A stretch of DNA of 64,000 nucleotides. Source: Bradyrhizobium elkanii USDA 76. GTDB taxonomy: Bacteria; Pseudomonadota; Alphaproteobacteria; Rhizobiales; Xanthobacteraceae. Shown one piece after another: positions 1 through 8,918 of the stretch. The stretch is taken from assembly GCF_023278185.1 (NCBI RefSeq), contig NZ_CP066356.1, positions 6,564,001 through 6,628,000 on the forward strand, in the 5' to 3' direction. The notes below the pieces were generated by a model that was given only the letters and a program-made list of their open reading frames with translations, was not told the origin of the DNA and ran no database searches. A program made the translations under genes and the position numbers. Every line of letters begins with the position of its first letter. Positions within the stretch are counted from its first letter, which is position 1.

Positions 1-714
1 CTGCGCATCCGGCAGCGGCTTTAAGATGATGCGATCGAGATAGGGCTTGCCCTTGTCCCAGTAATCCGGATTCTTCTCCAGCAACATGCGGTCGCCGGCG
101 GTCCAGGATTTCAGGATGTAGGGTCCGGTGCCGACCGGGTTGCGGTTGTAGTCGTCGCCTTTGGTCTTCCATGCGGTCGGCGACTGCATGACGTTGTTGG
201 AGCTCTGGATCGACTGGGTCGCCGGGAAGTTCACCGACGGGTCGCTGAAATTATAGCGCACCGTGAGGTCATCGATGACGTCCACGCTCTTGATGCTGGT
301 GATGTAGAACGCGCATCGGCACTTGTTGGCCGGATCCTTCTGACGGTCGAAATTCTCCTTCACCGCCTGCGCATTGAACGGCGTGCCGTCGTGGAATTTG
401 ACGCCCGGCCGCAGCTTGATGGTCCAGGTCTTGAAGTCCTCGGCATGCTCCCAGGACAGCGCGAGCTTCGGTGCCGGCTCGCCCTTGTCGTCGAGCGTCA
501 TCAGCGTGTCGAAGATCGCGGCCGCGGCGGTGTTGGCCGACGTGTCGTAGACGCCGACCTTGAGCGGGTCGAAGCCCGGAATGTCCAGTTCCTGGCCGAC
601 GGTGAGCGTGCCGCCCTGCTTCTGCGCATGGGCCGGTGCAGCTGACATCGTCGCACCGAATCCCGCCACAAGAAATATGCACGCAACTGCGCGCGCGCGC
701 CCGACCAGCTTCAT
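1..714 (-). CDS. Peptide/nickel-type ABC transporter substrate-binding protein (family 5), 3' end cut off by window
   Basis: The frame is open from the ATG at 714 to the window edge (238 codons seen), so the C-terminal half is missing. Residues 1 to about 31 form a Sec signal peptide ending APAHAQ. The mature start KQGGTLTVGQ, the phrase FDTLMTLDDKGEPAPKLALS, and LRPGVKFHDGTPFNAQAVKENF are typical of SBP_bac_5 periplasmic proteins that bind peptides or similar solutes for Dpp/Opp-like importers. A purine-rich Shine-Dalgarno (GGGAGGGAG) lies just upstream of the ATG. The CoA-transferase gene lies upstream on the same strand, 230 bases away, with a hairpin and a repeat between them, so co-transcription is doubtful. 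The ligand cannot be told from sequence. Confidence 0.9.
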   Translation of the reverse strand, partial: MKLVGRARAVACIFLVAGFGATMSAAPAHAQKQGGTLTVGQELDIPGFDPLKVGVYDTSANTAAAAIFDTLMTLDDKGEPAPKLALSWEHAEDFKTWTIKLRPGVKFHDGTPFNAQAVKENFDRQKDPANKCRCAFYITSIKSVDVIDDLTVRYNFSDPSVNFPATQSIQSSNNVMQSPTAWKTKGDDYNRNPVGTGPYILKSWTAGDRMLLEKNPDYWDKGKPYLDRIILKPLPDAQ

Positions 715-832
715 CGATGCTCCCTCCCAGGTGGGCGACGTCCGGTGTTCCGGATCGTCGTCTGTTGGGCGGCAGATTGTCCGGAATCGCCGCGCGCGAC
801 AAGACCGTAATACGGATGAAAAGCCGCAGGGC

Positions 833-868
833 GATCACGATGCGATCTCGTGAGCTCGCATCGTGATC
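833..868. terminator. Perfect 13-bp inverted repeat, terminator-like hairpin
   Basis: Arms GATCACGATGCGA (833-845) and TCGCATCGTGATC (856-868) pair perfectly around a 10-base centre that is itself partly palindromic. It lies downstream of the CoA-transferase on the minus strand and upstream of the binding-protein gene. No T-run follows on either strand, so it could equally be a protein-binding site or an mRNA-stabilising element. Confidence 0.45.
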
Positions 869-882
869 TGATCTACGTGTTT

Positions 883-944
883 GAGCATGATCTTTCGGAA
901 AACCGGCACCCACTTTGCGCGAACGCGGCCCTCCGGGTCCGGCT
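883..944. repeat. Bradyrhizobium-type dispersed intergenic repeat (GAGCATGATC family)
   Basis: The stretch starting GAGCATGATCTTTCGGAAAA and running through an ACCCACTTTGCGCG core resembles a short interspersed repeat I recall from Bradyrhizobium and Rhodopseudomonas intergenic regions. It abuts the stop codon of the CoA-transferase. The family assignment is from memory, and only one copy of this type is in the window. Confidence 0.45.
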
Positions 945-2177
945 CTAACTACGCGCCGTCTTCGCCGGTTGCGCTGCGAAGCCTGCAATCTGATCCTCGG
1001 AGAGGCCGATCTCCTTCAGATAGAACAGCGTGTGCTCGCCGAGCGTCGACATCCGCTTACGTGCGCCGACCGCAGCGCCGGACATGCGGAACGGCAGATT
1101 GAGCACCTTGAAGCTGCCGCCGCCGTCCGCAACCTCGGCCAGCGCGCCGCGATGGGCGACTTGCGGATCGGCAAGCGCCTCGCGCACGGTGCGATAGGCC
1201 GACGACGGCACGCCATATTCATTGAGCGCGGCAAGGCAGGCCTGCGTGCTGACCGAGCGCGACCACGCCTCCACGCCCTCCATCAGGCCCGCCCAGTTGT
1301 CCCGTCGATCGGAATATTTGGCGAAGCGCGGATCGGACACCCAATCGGGACGGCCGATCACCTGCATCAGGTTCTGGAACGTCTTCTCGCTGGCGATCGC
1401 CACCATCACGTAGCCGTCGGTGGTTTCGATCGGGCCGAACATCGGACGCTGGGTTTGCTTCACCTCGAATTGCGACCATTGCAACTCGTTCAGGGTCAGG
1501 CTCAGCATCGATTCCAGCATCGAGACGTCGATGTGCTGGCCCTTGCCGCTGGCGGCGCGCTGGTAGAGCGCAGCCGAGATCGCACCGAAGGCGTAGACGC
1601 CGGTCAGCACGTCGGCGTGGTAGATGCCGCAATAGTCCGGCCGGCTGCGGCCCGGCTGATAGGCGAGATGCGCCATCTCGTAGCCTGAGGCGGCATGGAT
1701 CACCGGCGCATAGGCCGGCAATTCCGCCGACGGGCCGGTCTGGCCGTAGCCGGAGATCGAGCAAAAGATCAGCTTCGGATTGATGTCGCGGACCGAGGCG
1801 TAATCGAGCTTCAGCCGCCGCATCACGCCGGGACGGAAATTCTCCACCAGCACGTCGGCGGTGGCGATCAGCCGGCGCACGGCTTCGACGCCGGCCGGCG
1901 ACTTCAGGTCGAGCACCAGGCTGTTCTTGCCGATATTGAGCTGGCCGAAAGCCGTCGAGCAATTGTTGCGCACCGGCGGCCGCGTCCGCATCGTCTCGCC
2001 TTCGGCGGGCTCGATCTTGATCACCTCGGCGCCCATGTCGGCGAGCATCCGCGTGCAATGAGGTCCGGCGATCGTGGTCGAAAAATCGAGCACGCGAAGG
2101 CCGTCGAAGCTCGGTGTCAAATTCCCCTCATCGTCAGCGGCTATGGTCGTCGGCAAGGCTTCCTCCACCTTCGTCAT
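945..2177 (-). CDS. CaiB/BaiF family (class III) CoA-transferase
   Basis: A 410-aa protein, the usual size for this family, which moves CoA between carboxylic acids in the cytoplasm. The N-terminal half carries LRVLDFSTTIAGPHCTRMLADMGAEVIKIE-type signatures (split here as LRVLDFSTTIAGP and MLADMGAEVIKIE), the ENFRPGVM motif, and an Asp in HADVLTG (about D189) at the position of the catalytic Asp of formyl-CoA transferase. GQHIDVSMLESM follows. The frame is open further upstream to 2309, but homologues start near MTKVEEALPTT, so the ATG at 2177 is preferred; its Shine-Dalgarno is weak. It is divergent from glgA. Which acids it uses is unknown. Confidence 0.9.
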   Translation of the reverse strand: MTKVEEALPTTIAADDEGNLTPSFDGLRVLDFSTTIAGPHCTRMLADMGAEVIKIEPAEGETMRTRPPVRNNCSTAFGQLNIGKNSLVLDLKSPAGVEAVRRLIATADVLVENFRPGVMRRLKLDYASVRDINPKLIFCSISGYGQTGPSAELPAYAPVIHAASGYEMAHLAYQPGRSRPDYCGIYHADVLTGVYAFGAISAALYQRAASGKGQHIDVSMLESMLSLTLNELQWSQFEVKQTQRPMFGPIETTDGYVMVAIASEKTFQNLMQVIGRPDWVSDPRFAKYSDRRDNWAGLMEGVEAWSRSVSTQACLAALNEYGVPSSAYRTVREALADPQVAHRGALAEVADGGGSFKVLNLPFRMSGAAVGARKRMSTLGEHTLFYLKEIGLSEDQIAGFAAQPAKTARS

Positions 2178-2327
2178 TGGTTGTTCGGCGTCGCGTGACC
2201 CTAAAGTGAGCCGCCCTGGCAGGAAAGCGTCTCGTCCAGACCGGGAGCGCGGGCCGTCTTGCATTTTACTCAAAGGCAGATTGGACCCGATCTTGCATAG
2301 CCATGTCACGGGCTGGAACGAGGGCGC

Positions 2328-3758
2328 TTGTTGAAGGTCTTATTCGTCACGACGGAGATGGACGATTTCGTCCGCGTGGGCGGGCTCGCCGCCGTTTCCG
2401 CTGCCCTTCCGCGGGCGCTCCGCCCGTGGAGCGACGTCAGGATCATGCTTCCCGGCTACCGGGATGTGGTCGAACAGTTCACGCATATTGAAATCGTTGG
2501 GCAATGCCGAGCGCTCGCCGAGATGCCGGCCTGCGCGCTCGGGCGTGCGTCGACCCGGGACGGACTTCCGGTCTACGTGCTGCTGTGCCCGCAACTCTAC
2601 GAGAGGCCGGGCAATCCCTATGGCGATGAGTCCGGCCGCGACTGGCCCGACAACGACGTCCGCTTCGGCCGCTTTGCCTCGGCCGCTGCCGAACTTGCAG
2701 CCGGGATGCTGGACAAGAATTGGGCAGCGGACCTCGTACACGCCAACGATTGGCAGGCCGCGCTCACACCGGCCTACCTCGCCTGGCGCGGCGCGCGGAT
2801 TCCATCGATCCTGACCATCCACAATCTCGCCTATCAGGGCCTGTTTCCGAAGGACTCGCTGCGGCGGATCGGCGCACCGGAAAGCTCGTTCCACATCGAC
2901 GGGCTGGAGTTCTACGACAAGCTCTCCTTCCTCAAGGGCGGCCTCGTCTACGCCTCGCATCTGACCACGGTCAGCGCGACCTATGCCAGGGAGATCACGA
3001 CCGCGGAGCTCGGCTGCGGTCTGGAAGGCCTGCTCCGCGTGCGCTCCGATGCCGACCAGCTGACCGGCATCCTGAACGGCATCGACGAGAGTTGGGACCC
3101 GCGCCACTGCGCGCAGCTCGCGCAGCCGTTCGGCTCCGGCGACTGGAAGGGCAAGCAGGCCAACGCCGACTATGTCCGCCGTCAGTTCGGCCTTGCGGTC
3201 TCGCGCGGGCCGATCTTTGGCCTCGTCGCACGCCTCGTGCATCAGAAGGGCGTCGACCTCGTGCTGTCCGCCGCCGACGAGATCGTGAGGGACGGCGGAC
3301 AGATCGTCGTCACCGGCAGCGGCGAGCCCGCCATCGAGGATGCGCTGGTGGCCGCGCATCGCCGCCGGCCCGATGCGATCGGCGTGATCATCGGCTTCAA
3401 CGATGGGCAGGCGCGACGGATCTTCGCCGGCAGCGATTTCACCCTGATGCCATCGCGCTTCGAGCCCTGCGGCCTCAGCCAGATGTATGCGCAGCGCTTC
3501 GGCTCGCTGCCGATCGGCCACCAGACCGGCGGGCTCGCGGAAACCATCGCCGACGGCGAGACCGGCTTCCTGTTTGCGCAGCCGTCGGCGGAATCCTTCC
3601 TTGGCGGCGTCAGGCGCGCCTTCGACGCCTACCGCGCCAAGGACCGGCTCAATGCCATGCGCTCCAGCGCGATGGCCAAGTCCTACAGCTGGGACCTGTC
3701 GGCCGCCTGCTATGGCGCGCTCTACAAAAGGCTGGTCATGCCGCGCGTGATGGCTTAG
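2328..3758 (+). CDS. glgA: Glycogen (starch) synthase, GT5 family
   Basis: A 476-aa protein that extends alpha-1,4-glucan from ADP-glucose in the cytoplasm. The N-terminal GT5 domain opens LKVLFVTTEMDDFVRVGGL; the family motif is normally K-x-G-G-L and here the Lys is Arg (R16). The Rossmann C-terminal domain has SRFEPCGLSQMYAQRFG (about residues 372-388) and the HQTGGLAETI loop. The start is TTG at 2328, chosen because GAGGGCG lies just upstream and no ATG fits. Length is normal. No glgB, glgC, glgX or glgP is adjacent, so it is an orphan glg gene here. It diverges from the CoA-transferase. Confidence 0.92.
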   Translation: MLKVLFVTTEMDDFVRVGGLAAVSAALPRALRPWSDVRIMLPGYRDVVEQFTHIEIVGQCRALAEMPACALGRASTRDGLPVYVLLCPQLYERPGNPYGDESGRDWPDNDVRFGRFASAAAELAAGMLDKNWAADLVHANDWQAALTPAYLAWRGARIPSILTIHNLAYQGLFPKDSLRRIGAPESSFHIDGLEFYDKLSFLKGGLVYASHLTTVSATYAREITTAELGCGLEGLLRVRSDADQLTGILNGIDESWDPRHCAQLAQPFGSGDWKGKQANADYVRRQFGLAVSRGPIFGLVARLVHQKGVDLVLSAADEIVRDGGQIVVTGSGEPAIEDALVAAHRRRPDAIGVIIGFNDGQARRIFAGSDFTLMPSRFEPCGLSQMYAQRFGSLPIGHQTGGLAETIADGETGFLFAQPSAESFLGGVRRAFDAYRAKDRLNAMRSSAMAKSYSWDLSAACYGALYKRLVMPRVMA

Positions 3759-3761
3759 GCG

Positions 3762-3788
3762 GCCCGCCTCGCGGGCTTGTGAAGCCCG
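3762..3788 (+). terminator. Weak overlapping hairpins after glgA
   Basis: GCCCGC-ctc-GCGGGC (3762-3776) overlaps CGGGCTT-gtg-AAGCCCG (3772-3788). The two stems are mutually exclusive, of 6 and 7 bp, with no T-run. They are a plausible but weak transcription end for glgA. Confidence 0.3.
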
Positions 3789-3938
3789 GCGGCTGTGGGA
3801 TCCCACTGGCCCAGTAACAATCGGGTCATTGCACCGAACCTTTCAGGCGATCACGTCGCCCCACGGCTGGACGACGACGCATGCGTGAAATTGCGAATGA
3901 TGACTTTTGGCCAAACGCGATTGCGATGGAGGAACATC

Positions 3939-4997
3939 ATGGACGTCAACGAAGAGCGCCTCAATTCATTCATGGGAAAGATGATCGGCGATGTCGGCGC
4001 GGCGATGAATGCCTCGCTGATGCTGCTGGGCGACAAGCTCGGGCTCTACAGGGCTCTCGCGCAGGGCGGGCCGATGAATGCCGCAGCCCTGGCCAAGGCG
4101 ACGGGAACGGCCGAGCGCTACATCCAGGAGTGGCTGTCGGCGCAGGCGGCTTCCGGCTACATCGAGTACGACAAGGCAACCGGAAAATTCTCGATGCTGC
4201 CCGAGCAGGCGCTCGCGCTTGCCGACGAGGACAGCCCGGTCTTCCTCGGCGCCGTCGGAAGCCTTGTCGGCGCGACCTTTCTCGATGAGCCAAAGATTAC
4301 CGACGCGTTCAAGACCGGCAAGGGCGTCGGCTGGAACAGGCGCAGCGAGTGCCTGTTCTGCGGCACCGCCCGCTTCTTCCGCACCAGCTACAAGCACTAT
4401 CTGGTCCAGGAATGGCTGCCGGCGCTCGAGGGCGTCGTCGACAGGCTGAAGAAAGGCGCTGTCGTCGCCGACGTCGGCTGCGGGCACGGCGTCTCGACGC
4501 GACTGATGGCGGAGGCGTTCCCGAAATCAACGTTCTACGGCTTCGACTATCACGACGGCTCGATCGAGGCGGCGCGGAAGTCCGCGCGGGAGGCGGGATT
4601 GTCGGACCGCGTTCATTTCGAAACGCACTCCGCCAAGACATTCCCGGCCAAGGGCTATGACCTCGTGTGCTTCTTCGACTGCCTGCACGACATGGGCGAT
4701 CCGGTCGGTGCCCTCAAGCACACCCGCTCCACCCTCGCCGACGACGGCACCTGTATGCTGATCGAGCCGTTCGCGGGCGACCGGCTGGAGGACAACCTCA
4801 ATCCGATCGGGCGCGTCTACTACGCGGCGTCGACGATGATCTGCACGCCGGCGTCGCTGGACCAGGAGGTAGGGCTCGCACTCGGCGCGCAGGCCGGAGA
4901 GGCAAGACTGCGCGAGGTGGCACGCCAAGGCGGCTTCTCGCGGTTCCGCCGCGCCGCGGAAACGCCGTTCAACCTGATCCTGGAAGCTCGCCCGTAA
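3939..4997 (+). CDS. Class I SAM-dependent methyltransferase with N-terminal winged-helix domain
   Basis: A 352-aa protein. Residues about 1-100 form a winged-helix-like dimerisation region (LGLYRALAQGGPMNAAALAK, then RYIQEWLSAQAASGYIEYD). A Rossmann methyltransferase domain follows with the SAM loop VVADVGCGHGVSTRLMAEAF near residue 177 and an acidic FYGFDYHDGSIEAARK strand. The architecture matches Rv2258c-like and plant-O-methyltransferase-like proteins; the substrate is unknown. The ATG at 3939 follows GGAGGAAC; an upstream in-frame extension to 3795 has no ribosome site or homology. It stands alone, converging on the L,D-transpeptidase gene. Confidence 0.85.
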   Translation: MDVNEERLNSFMGKMIGDVGAAMNASLMLLGDKLGLYRALAQGGPMNAAALAKATGTAERYIQEWLSAQAASGYIEYDKATGKFSMLPEQALALADEDSPVFLGAVGSLVGATFLDEPKITDAFKTGKGVGWNRRSECLFCGTARFFRTSYKHYLVQEWLPALEGVVDRLKKGAVVADVGCGHGVSTRLMAEAFPKSTFYGFDYHDGSIEAARKSAREAGLSDRVHFETHSAKTFPAKGYDLVCFFDCLHDMGDPVGALKHTRSTLADDGTCMLIEPFAGDRLEDNLNPIGRVYYAASTMICTPASLDQEVGLALGAQAGEARLREVARQGGFSRFRRAAETPFNLILEARP

Positions 4998-5011
4998 GGC
5001 AGTTCATAGCG

Positions 5012-5038
5012 CAGACGGCGGCATCACGCCGCCGTCTG
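5012..5038. terminator. Strong bidirectional hairpin between convergent genes
   Basis: Perfect 11-bp stem CAGACGGCGGC / GCCGCCGTCTG with a 5-base loop, 14 bases after the methyltransferase stop and 42 bases from the end of the convergent L,D-transpeptidase. There is no T-run, but position and strength suggest a shared terminator. Confidence 0.65.
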
Positions 5039-5079
5039 AAGCTCACCATGATGGGCGGCCTGCCCCTGGCAGCGCCCCA

Positions 5080-6699
5080 CTACCAGTCCTGTTGCGATTG
5101 CCAGTAGTACTGGCCGCCGCGCCGGCGCGGGTTGGCGGCTTGAGGATTGCCATAAATCTGGGGGCTACCGAATTGGGGAGCGCCGTATTGGGGGCTACCA
5201 TAATTGGTCGGCGCCTGGGGATTCCAGCTGCGCTGATAGAAGAAGCCGAAACCGTCCTCGTCCCTGCTCGCAACCATGTCGTCGGTCATCATGGGCCGGG
5301 TCGGCTTGCGCGTGATGAAACCGCCCTGGGGCTGGTTGCTCAGCACGGCCACGAACTCCGTGCGATAATTGGTCTCGGCGCTCAGCGGCTCGTCCGAGAT
5401 GATGATCGAAGAGCGCGCAACGGCGGTCGGCGCGATGCGGTCCAGCACATCCTGCGGGATGGTGATGCGGTCGAGCGCGTCCTTGGCGTGGTCTCCGTCG
5501 TCGATCGTCACCTGGGTCCAGCGCAGGCCGCCCGCGTCGTTGCGCGCCATCGCCGTGTAGATATGCGTGCCGATCGGCTTGTCTGGATCGCGGATGGTGA
5601 CGGGGACCTCGATGCTTGAATCGAACACCTCGCCGCCGTCAGCCCATGGCTTGTGGGTGTTGCGCCGAACGTAAAGCTTCTGCGTCGCGCGGCTGATGTA
5701 GACGGACACCGGCTCGAGCGCGAGCTTCGCCTCGGTCGCCGCCTTCTGGGTATCGGCCTTCTTGGTCTCGGCCGCCTTGGCGGCGCCCTTGGCGGCGGCT
5801 GCGGCGTCGAGCTTCGGCCTGGCGTCGCCCTGGGCGGCCTCGAACTGCGTGGTCGCTTCCGCGGCCTTGGCCACGGCCTTCTGCTTCAAATCCTCGGCGC
5901 GCGCCTTGGCCTGATCGGTCTTGGCAGCGGCGAGCGTCTTGTCGGCCAACGCAACCGCAGCGTCGGCACGGGTCTTCATCTGTTGCAATTTGCGCAGCGA
6001 CGCCGGCGTGAACAGTGCAGCTTCCTTGGACGCTGCTATCGAAGCCTTCTTCGCCTCGTCGGCCGCCTTGGCGGCATCCGCGGCCTCGCGGGTAAGCTTT
6101 TCGGCATGCGCCGGCGCAGCCGCGATGGCTTGCGCGTTCGGCACGAACAGCGCCGGATGCGTAAAATCGACCGGCGCCGGATCGTTCGGCGCAATGATCA
6201 CCCGCATCCCGATCCGGGTCTTGTCGAACAGCTTCTCGGCAAAATCGTAGGGCATCCGCACGCAGCCATGCGAAGCAGCATATCCCGGCAGCGGTCCGCC
6301 ATGCAGCGCGATGCCGTTCCAGGTGATGCGCTGCATGTTGGGCATCCAGGCATCGTCATAGAGGGTCGAGTGGTGATCCTTGTCCTTCTCGATCAGCGCA
6401 AAGACGCCGGCCGGCGTCTCGCGTCCCTTGACGCCGCTCGACACCGGCGCGCGGTAGATCCAGCCCTCGGCGTCGTAGAACGTGACCTTCTGGGCCTTGA
6501 TCGACACGATCGCCATGATCGGCTCGCCAGCGGTGCGCGGCGCAGTCGCCTCGACGGCTGCCGAGGGACGCTGCTCTTTCGCCGCGACGCCACCGGTCAG
6601 TGACGCAACTGTGACCATCGCCGCGAAAGTCACAAAGGCGGGACGTCCCCAACGCCGCATCGCTCCGGTGATCTGCGCCGTCGTCGTTCGATTTACCAT
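5080..6699 (-). CDS. L,D-transpeptidase (YkuD) with Ala-rich linker and second degenerate domain
   Basis: A 539-aa exported protein that would cross-link peptidoglycan or anchor envelope proteins. Residues 15-40 form an N-terminal signal/anchor. The YkuD domain (about 60-165) has the catalytic H133 in ALHGGPLPGY and SHGCVR with C146. Residues about 170-300 are an Ala/Lys/Glu-rich, probably coiled-coil linker. A second region (about 315-465) looks YkuD-like (VSVYISRATQKLYVRR, then KPIGTHIYTAM, then IIISDEPLS) but has no SHGC cysteine. The tail is rich in Pro, Gln, Gly and Tyr in short PQYG/PQFG repeats. The ATG at 6699 follows GAGGAAC. It has no operon partner; the upstream MFS gene is 263 bases away. 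Confidence 0.88.
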   Translation of the reverse strand: MVNRTTTAQITGAMRRWGRPAFVTFAAMVTVASLTGGVAAKEQRPSAAVEATAPRTAGEPIMAIVSIKAQKVTFYDAEGWIYRAPVSSGVKGRETPAGVFALIEKDKDHHSTLYDDAWMPNMQRITWNGIALHGGPLPGYAASHGCVRMPYDFAEKLFDKTRIGMRVIIAPNDPAPVDFTHPALFVPNAQAIAAAPAHAEKLTREAADAAKAADEAKKASIAASKEAALFTPASLRKLQQMKTRADAAVALADKTLAAAKTDQAKARAEDLKQKAVAKAAEATTQFEAAQGDARPKLDAAAAAKGAAKAAETKKADTQKAATEAKLALEPVSVYISRATQKLYVRRNTHKPWADGGEVFDSSIEVPVTIRDPDKPIGTHIYTAMARNDAGGLRWTQVTIDDGDHAKDALDRITIPQDVLDRIAPTAVARSSIIISDEPLSAETNYRTEFVAVLSNQPQGGFITRKPTRPMMTDDMVASRDEDGFGFFYQRSWNPQAPTNYGSPQYGAPQFGSPQIYGNPQAANPRRRGGQYYWQSQQDW

Positions 6700-6962
6700 G
6701 CCGTTCCTCGGTCGAAATGCCTGCCCGCGCTGCGTCGATCCGTACCAGACCGCGATTTTGGATTGATTAATCGCCGCCACGGTTCAACGCGCGAACTCGC
6801 TCCTGGGGACCATCGGACTCGTTCCAGCAGCAAATCACTTATGTATTCACTCATATATGACGGCACATGCAGGAGGAAGGGTGCCGCGCAGCAAAACGGA
6901 CCCGTAGCCGCATCCCTGGTCCGGTCGGTGGCGGCCAATGATGCCGCGGTTGCGCCCTGCCA

Positions 6963-8201
6963 TCATGCCGTCCGCCGCGTCTCCGGCATCACCAGCCAGA
7001 CCACGAACAGTCCGAACGCGGCGATCCCGGCGAGGCCCATAAAGGCGGTGCTGCTGCCGAGCTTGTCGCTGACATAGCCGGCCAGCACCGTGCTGAGCGA
7101 CGCGCCAATGCCGACCGCGGTGCCGACAATGCCCTGCGCCAGGTTGAAATGGCCGCTGCCGAAGGCGACGTCGGCCACGATCAGCGGCACCATCACGCTG
7201 AAGATCGCCGCGGTGATGCCGTCGAAAATCTGCACCATGACCAGCACATAGGGGTCGCGCACCGTCGCGAACAACAGGCCGCGGATCGCCAGCGCGGCGA
7301 ATGCGATCAACAGCAGCGGCCGCCGCCCCCAGGCCTGCGCCTTGCGGCCGACCGACGGCGAGCACAGCGCGACGATCGCCTGCGGCACAATGATGCAGGC
7401 CGCGATCAGGACCGGCGCCCATTGGCTCGACCGTGTCGTCACCACGCCCGCCATCAAGGGCAGCATCGCGGCATTGGCGAGCTGGAACAGCATCATCGCG
7501 CCGGCGAAGATCAAGAGCGGCCGCTGCCGTACCAGGCCGACGACGCTGGTGGCGCGCTTGTCGGGGACCTCGCGTTTCACCTCGCCATGGGCCTGGGCGA
7601 TGTCGATCTCGCGCTCGCGGATCCGCGCCAGCGACAATAGTGTCGGGATCGCCAGGATGAAGGTGACGAGGAACACCGAGCGGCTCGAGAGCAGATAGCC
7701 GCAGGCGCCCATCAGTGCCGCGGCCGAGCCGCTGCCGAGCGAGGCGAAGCGCGCGTTGCGGCCGAGCCGCTCGCCGATCGCAAGCGGCCCGACCAGGCCG
7801 AGGCTGATCGCGGCGATCGCCGGACCGAGCACGCAGCTCGCGAGCGCGTGCAGCGTCGCGGCAAGCGTCACCACGGGAAAGATCGGCCAGAGCGCGTAGG
7901 CCAGCGCGCTGGCGCCGATCGCGGCCACCGCACAGCCCGCAACGACCCGCTCCGAGCGCGCCGCATCGACGATCGCCCCGCCGGGCATCTGGCCCAAGAG
8001 GCCGATGATGCCGCCGATCGAGAGCACGAAGCCGATCTCGACCTGGGTCCATTTCTGCGTCGTCAGATAGACCGCGACGAACGGGCCGAAGCCGGTCTGC
8101 ACGTCGGCCAGGAAGAAGATGAACCAGTCGAGGCCGCGCTGGCTTTCCCGCGACGGCGTGCGCGGTTCCTCGGGACTGCGTTGATCGGGGGCAATTGACA
8201 C
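6963..8201 (-). CDS. MFS transporter, 12 TM
   Basis: A 412-aa integral membrane protein with about 12 hydrophobic segments and a charged N-terminal tail. LSIGGIIGLLGQMPGGAIVDAA matches the loop 2-3 region of major facilitator proteins (quoted in part: LLGQMPGGAIVDAA). The central cytoplasmic loop (residues about 195-225) is hydrophilic, and the C-terminal half repeats the fold with PLIVADVAFGSGHFNLAQG. The start is GTG at 8201. The substrate is unknown. It is transcribed in the same direction as the PRC-barrel gene with about 87 bases between them. Confidence 0.85.
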   Translation of the reverse strand: MSIAPDQRSPEEPRTPSRESQRGLDWFIFFLADVQTGFGPFVAVYLTTQKWTQVEIGFVLSIGGIIGLLGQMPGGAIVDAARSERVVAGCAVAAIGASALAYALWPIFPVVTLAATLHALASCVLGPAIAAISLGLVGPLAIGERLGRNARFASLGSGSAAALMGACGYLLSSRSVFLVTFILAIPTLLSLARIREREIDIAQAHGEVKREVPDKRATSVVGLVRQRPLLIFAGAMMLFQLANAAMLPLMAGVVTTRSSQWAPVLIAACIIVPQAIVALCSPSVGRKAQAWGRRPLLLIAFAALAIRGLLFATVRDPYVLVMVQIFDGITAAIFSVMVPLIVADVAFGSGHFNLAQGIVGTAVGIGASLSTVLAGYVSDKLGSSTAFMGLAGIAAFGLFVVWLVMPETRRTA

Positions 8202-8288
8202 AACGTTAGTGCTGCCGGCTGATCGCTTGCCACGACCGTCGCCAACCGTCTCTAAAGAAGAGTTCGGACGCGCGACCAGCTCTACCCC

Positions 8289-8870
8289 CTAATGTTCGTA
8301 ATCCCATGGATGCAGGCTTCCCGCCGCGCCCAGCACGATCAGCGGCGTATCTTCCTTGTACTCTGGCGCAGCGCTCACCTGCTGCTTGTTGAGGTCCAGC
8401 GTGATGCTGTCGCTCTTGCTGGAAACACCGGCGAAACGCAGCGCGTTCCAATCGACCACGATCTTGCGGCTGCCGACGCCGAGGAAGCCGCCGAAATCGA
8501 TCACCGCGGCGCGGACCTTGCCGTCGCGGTCGACGATGACGTCGACGATACGGCCCATGTTCTCATTGGCGGAACTGCGAACGTCGCGCCCGAGAATGCC
8601 GTGCGCATCGCGCGCGCCGATCACGGTCACCGACGGCGGCGGCGACGGCTCCTTGGACGATTCCTTTGAGGGCTCCTTGGCCTGCTCCTTTGGTGCTGCC
8701 TGGGCTGCTGGCGGCGCGGGAGTTGCGGGCGGCGTGGAAGTTGCTGGCGGCGCCTGGGCGGCCGGCGGCGGCGATGGTGTCGGCGCCGGCGCTTCGTCGT
8801 CGGCGGCACGGACACCCGCGCATGTCAGCAGCGCCGCTGCGACCAGCATCGTCATCATCCTCGGACGCAT
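8289..8870 (-). CDS. Secreted PRC-barrel domain protein
   Basis: A 193-aa protein with a Sec signal (MRPRMMTMLVAAALLTCAGVRA). A low-complexity Pro/Ala/Thr and then Lys/Glu/Ser-rich segment covers residues about 24-80. A C-terminal PRC-barrel follows (GILGRDVRSSANENMGRIVD, VIVDRDGKVRAAVIDFGGF). PRC-barrel proteins with disordered leaders are common in the Bradyrhizobium periplasm; no enzyme activity is established. The ATG at 8870 follows GGAGAG; an upstream in-frame ATG at 8903 lacks a site. Function is not known. Confidence 0.8.
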   Translation of the reverse strand: MRPRMMTMLVAAALLTCAGVRAADDEAPAPTPSPPPAAQAPPATSTPPATPAPPAAQAAPKEQAKEPSKESSKEPSPPPSVTVIGARDAHGILGRDVRSSANENMGRIVDVIVDRDGKVRAAVIDFGGFLGVGSRKIVVDWNALRFAGVSSKSDSITLDLNKQQVSAAPEYKEDTPLIVLGAAGSLHPWDYEH

Positions 8871-8918
8871 GTTACTCTCCCCGCGATTTCCCGGCGCACG
8901 CATGCCGCGCGACGACGC

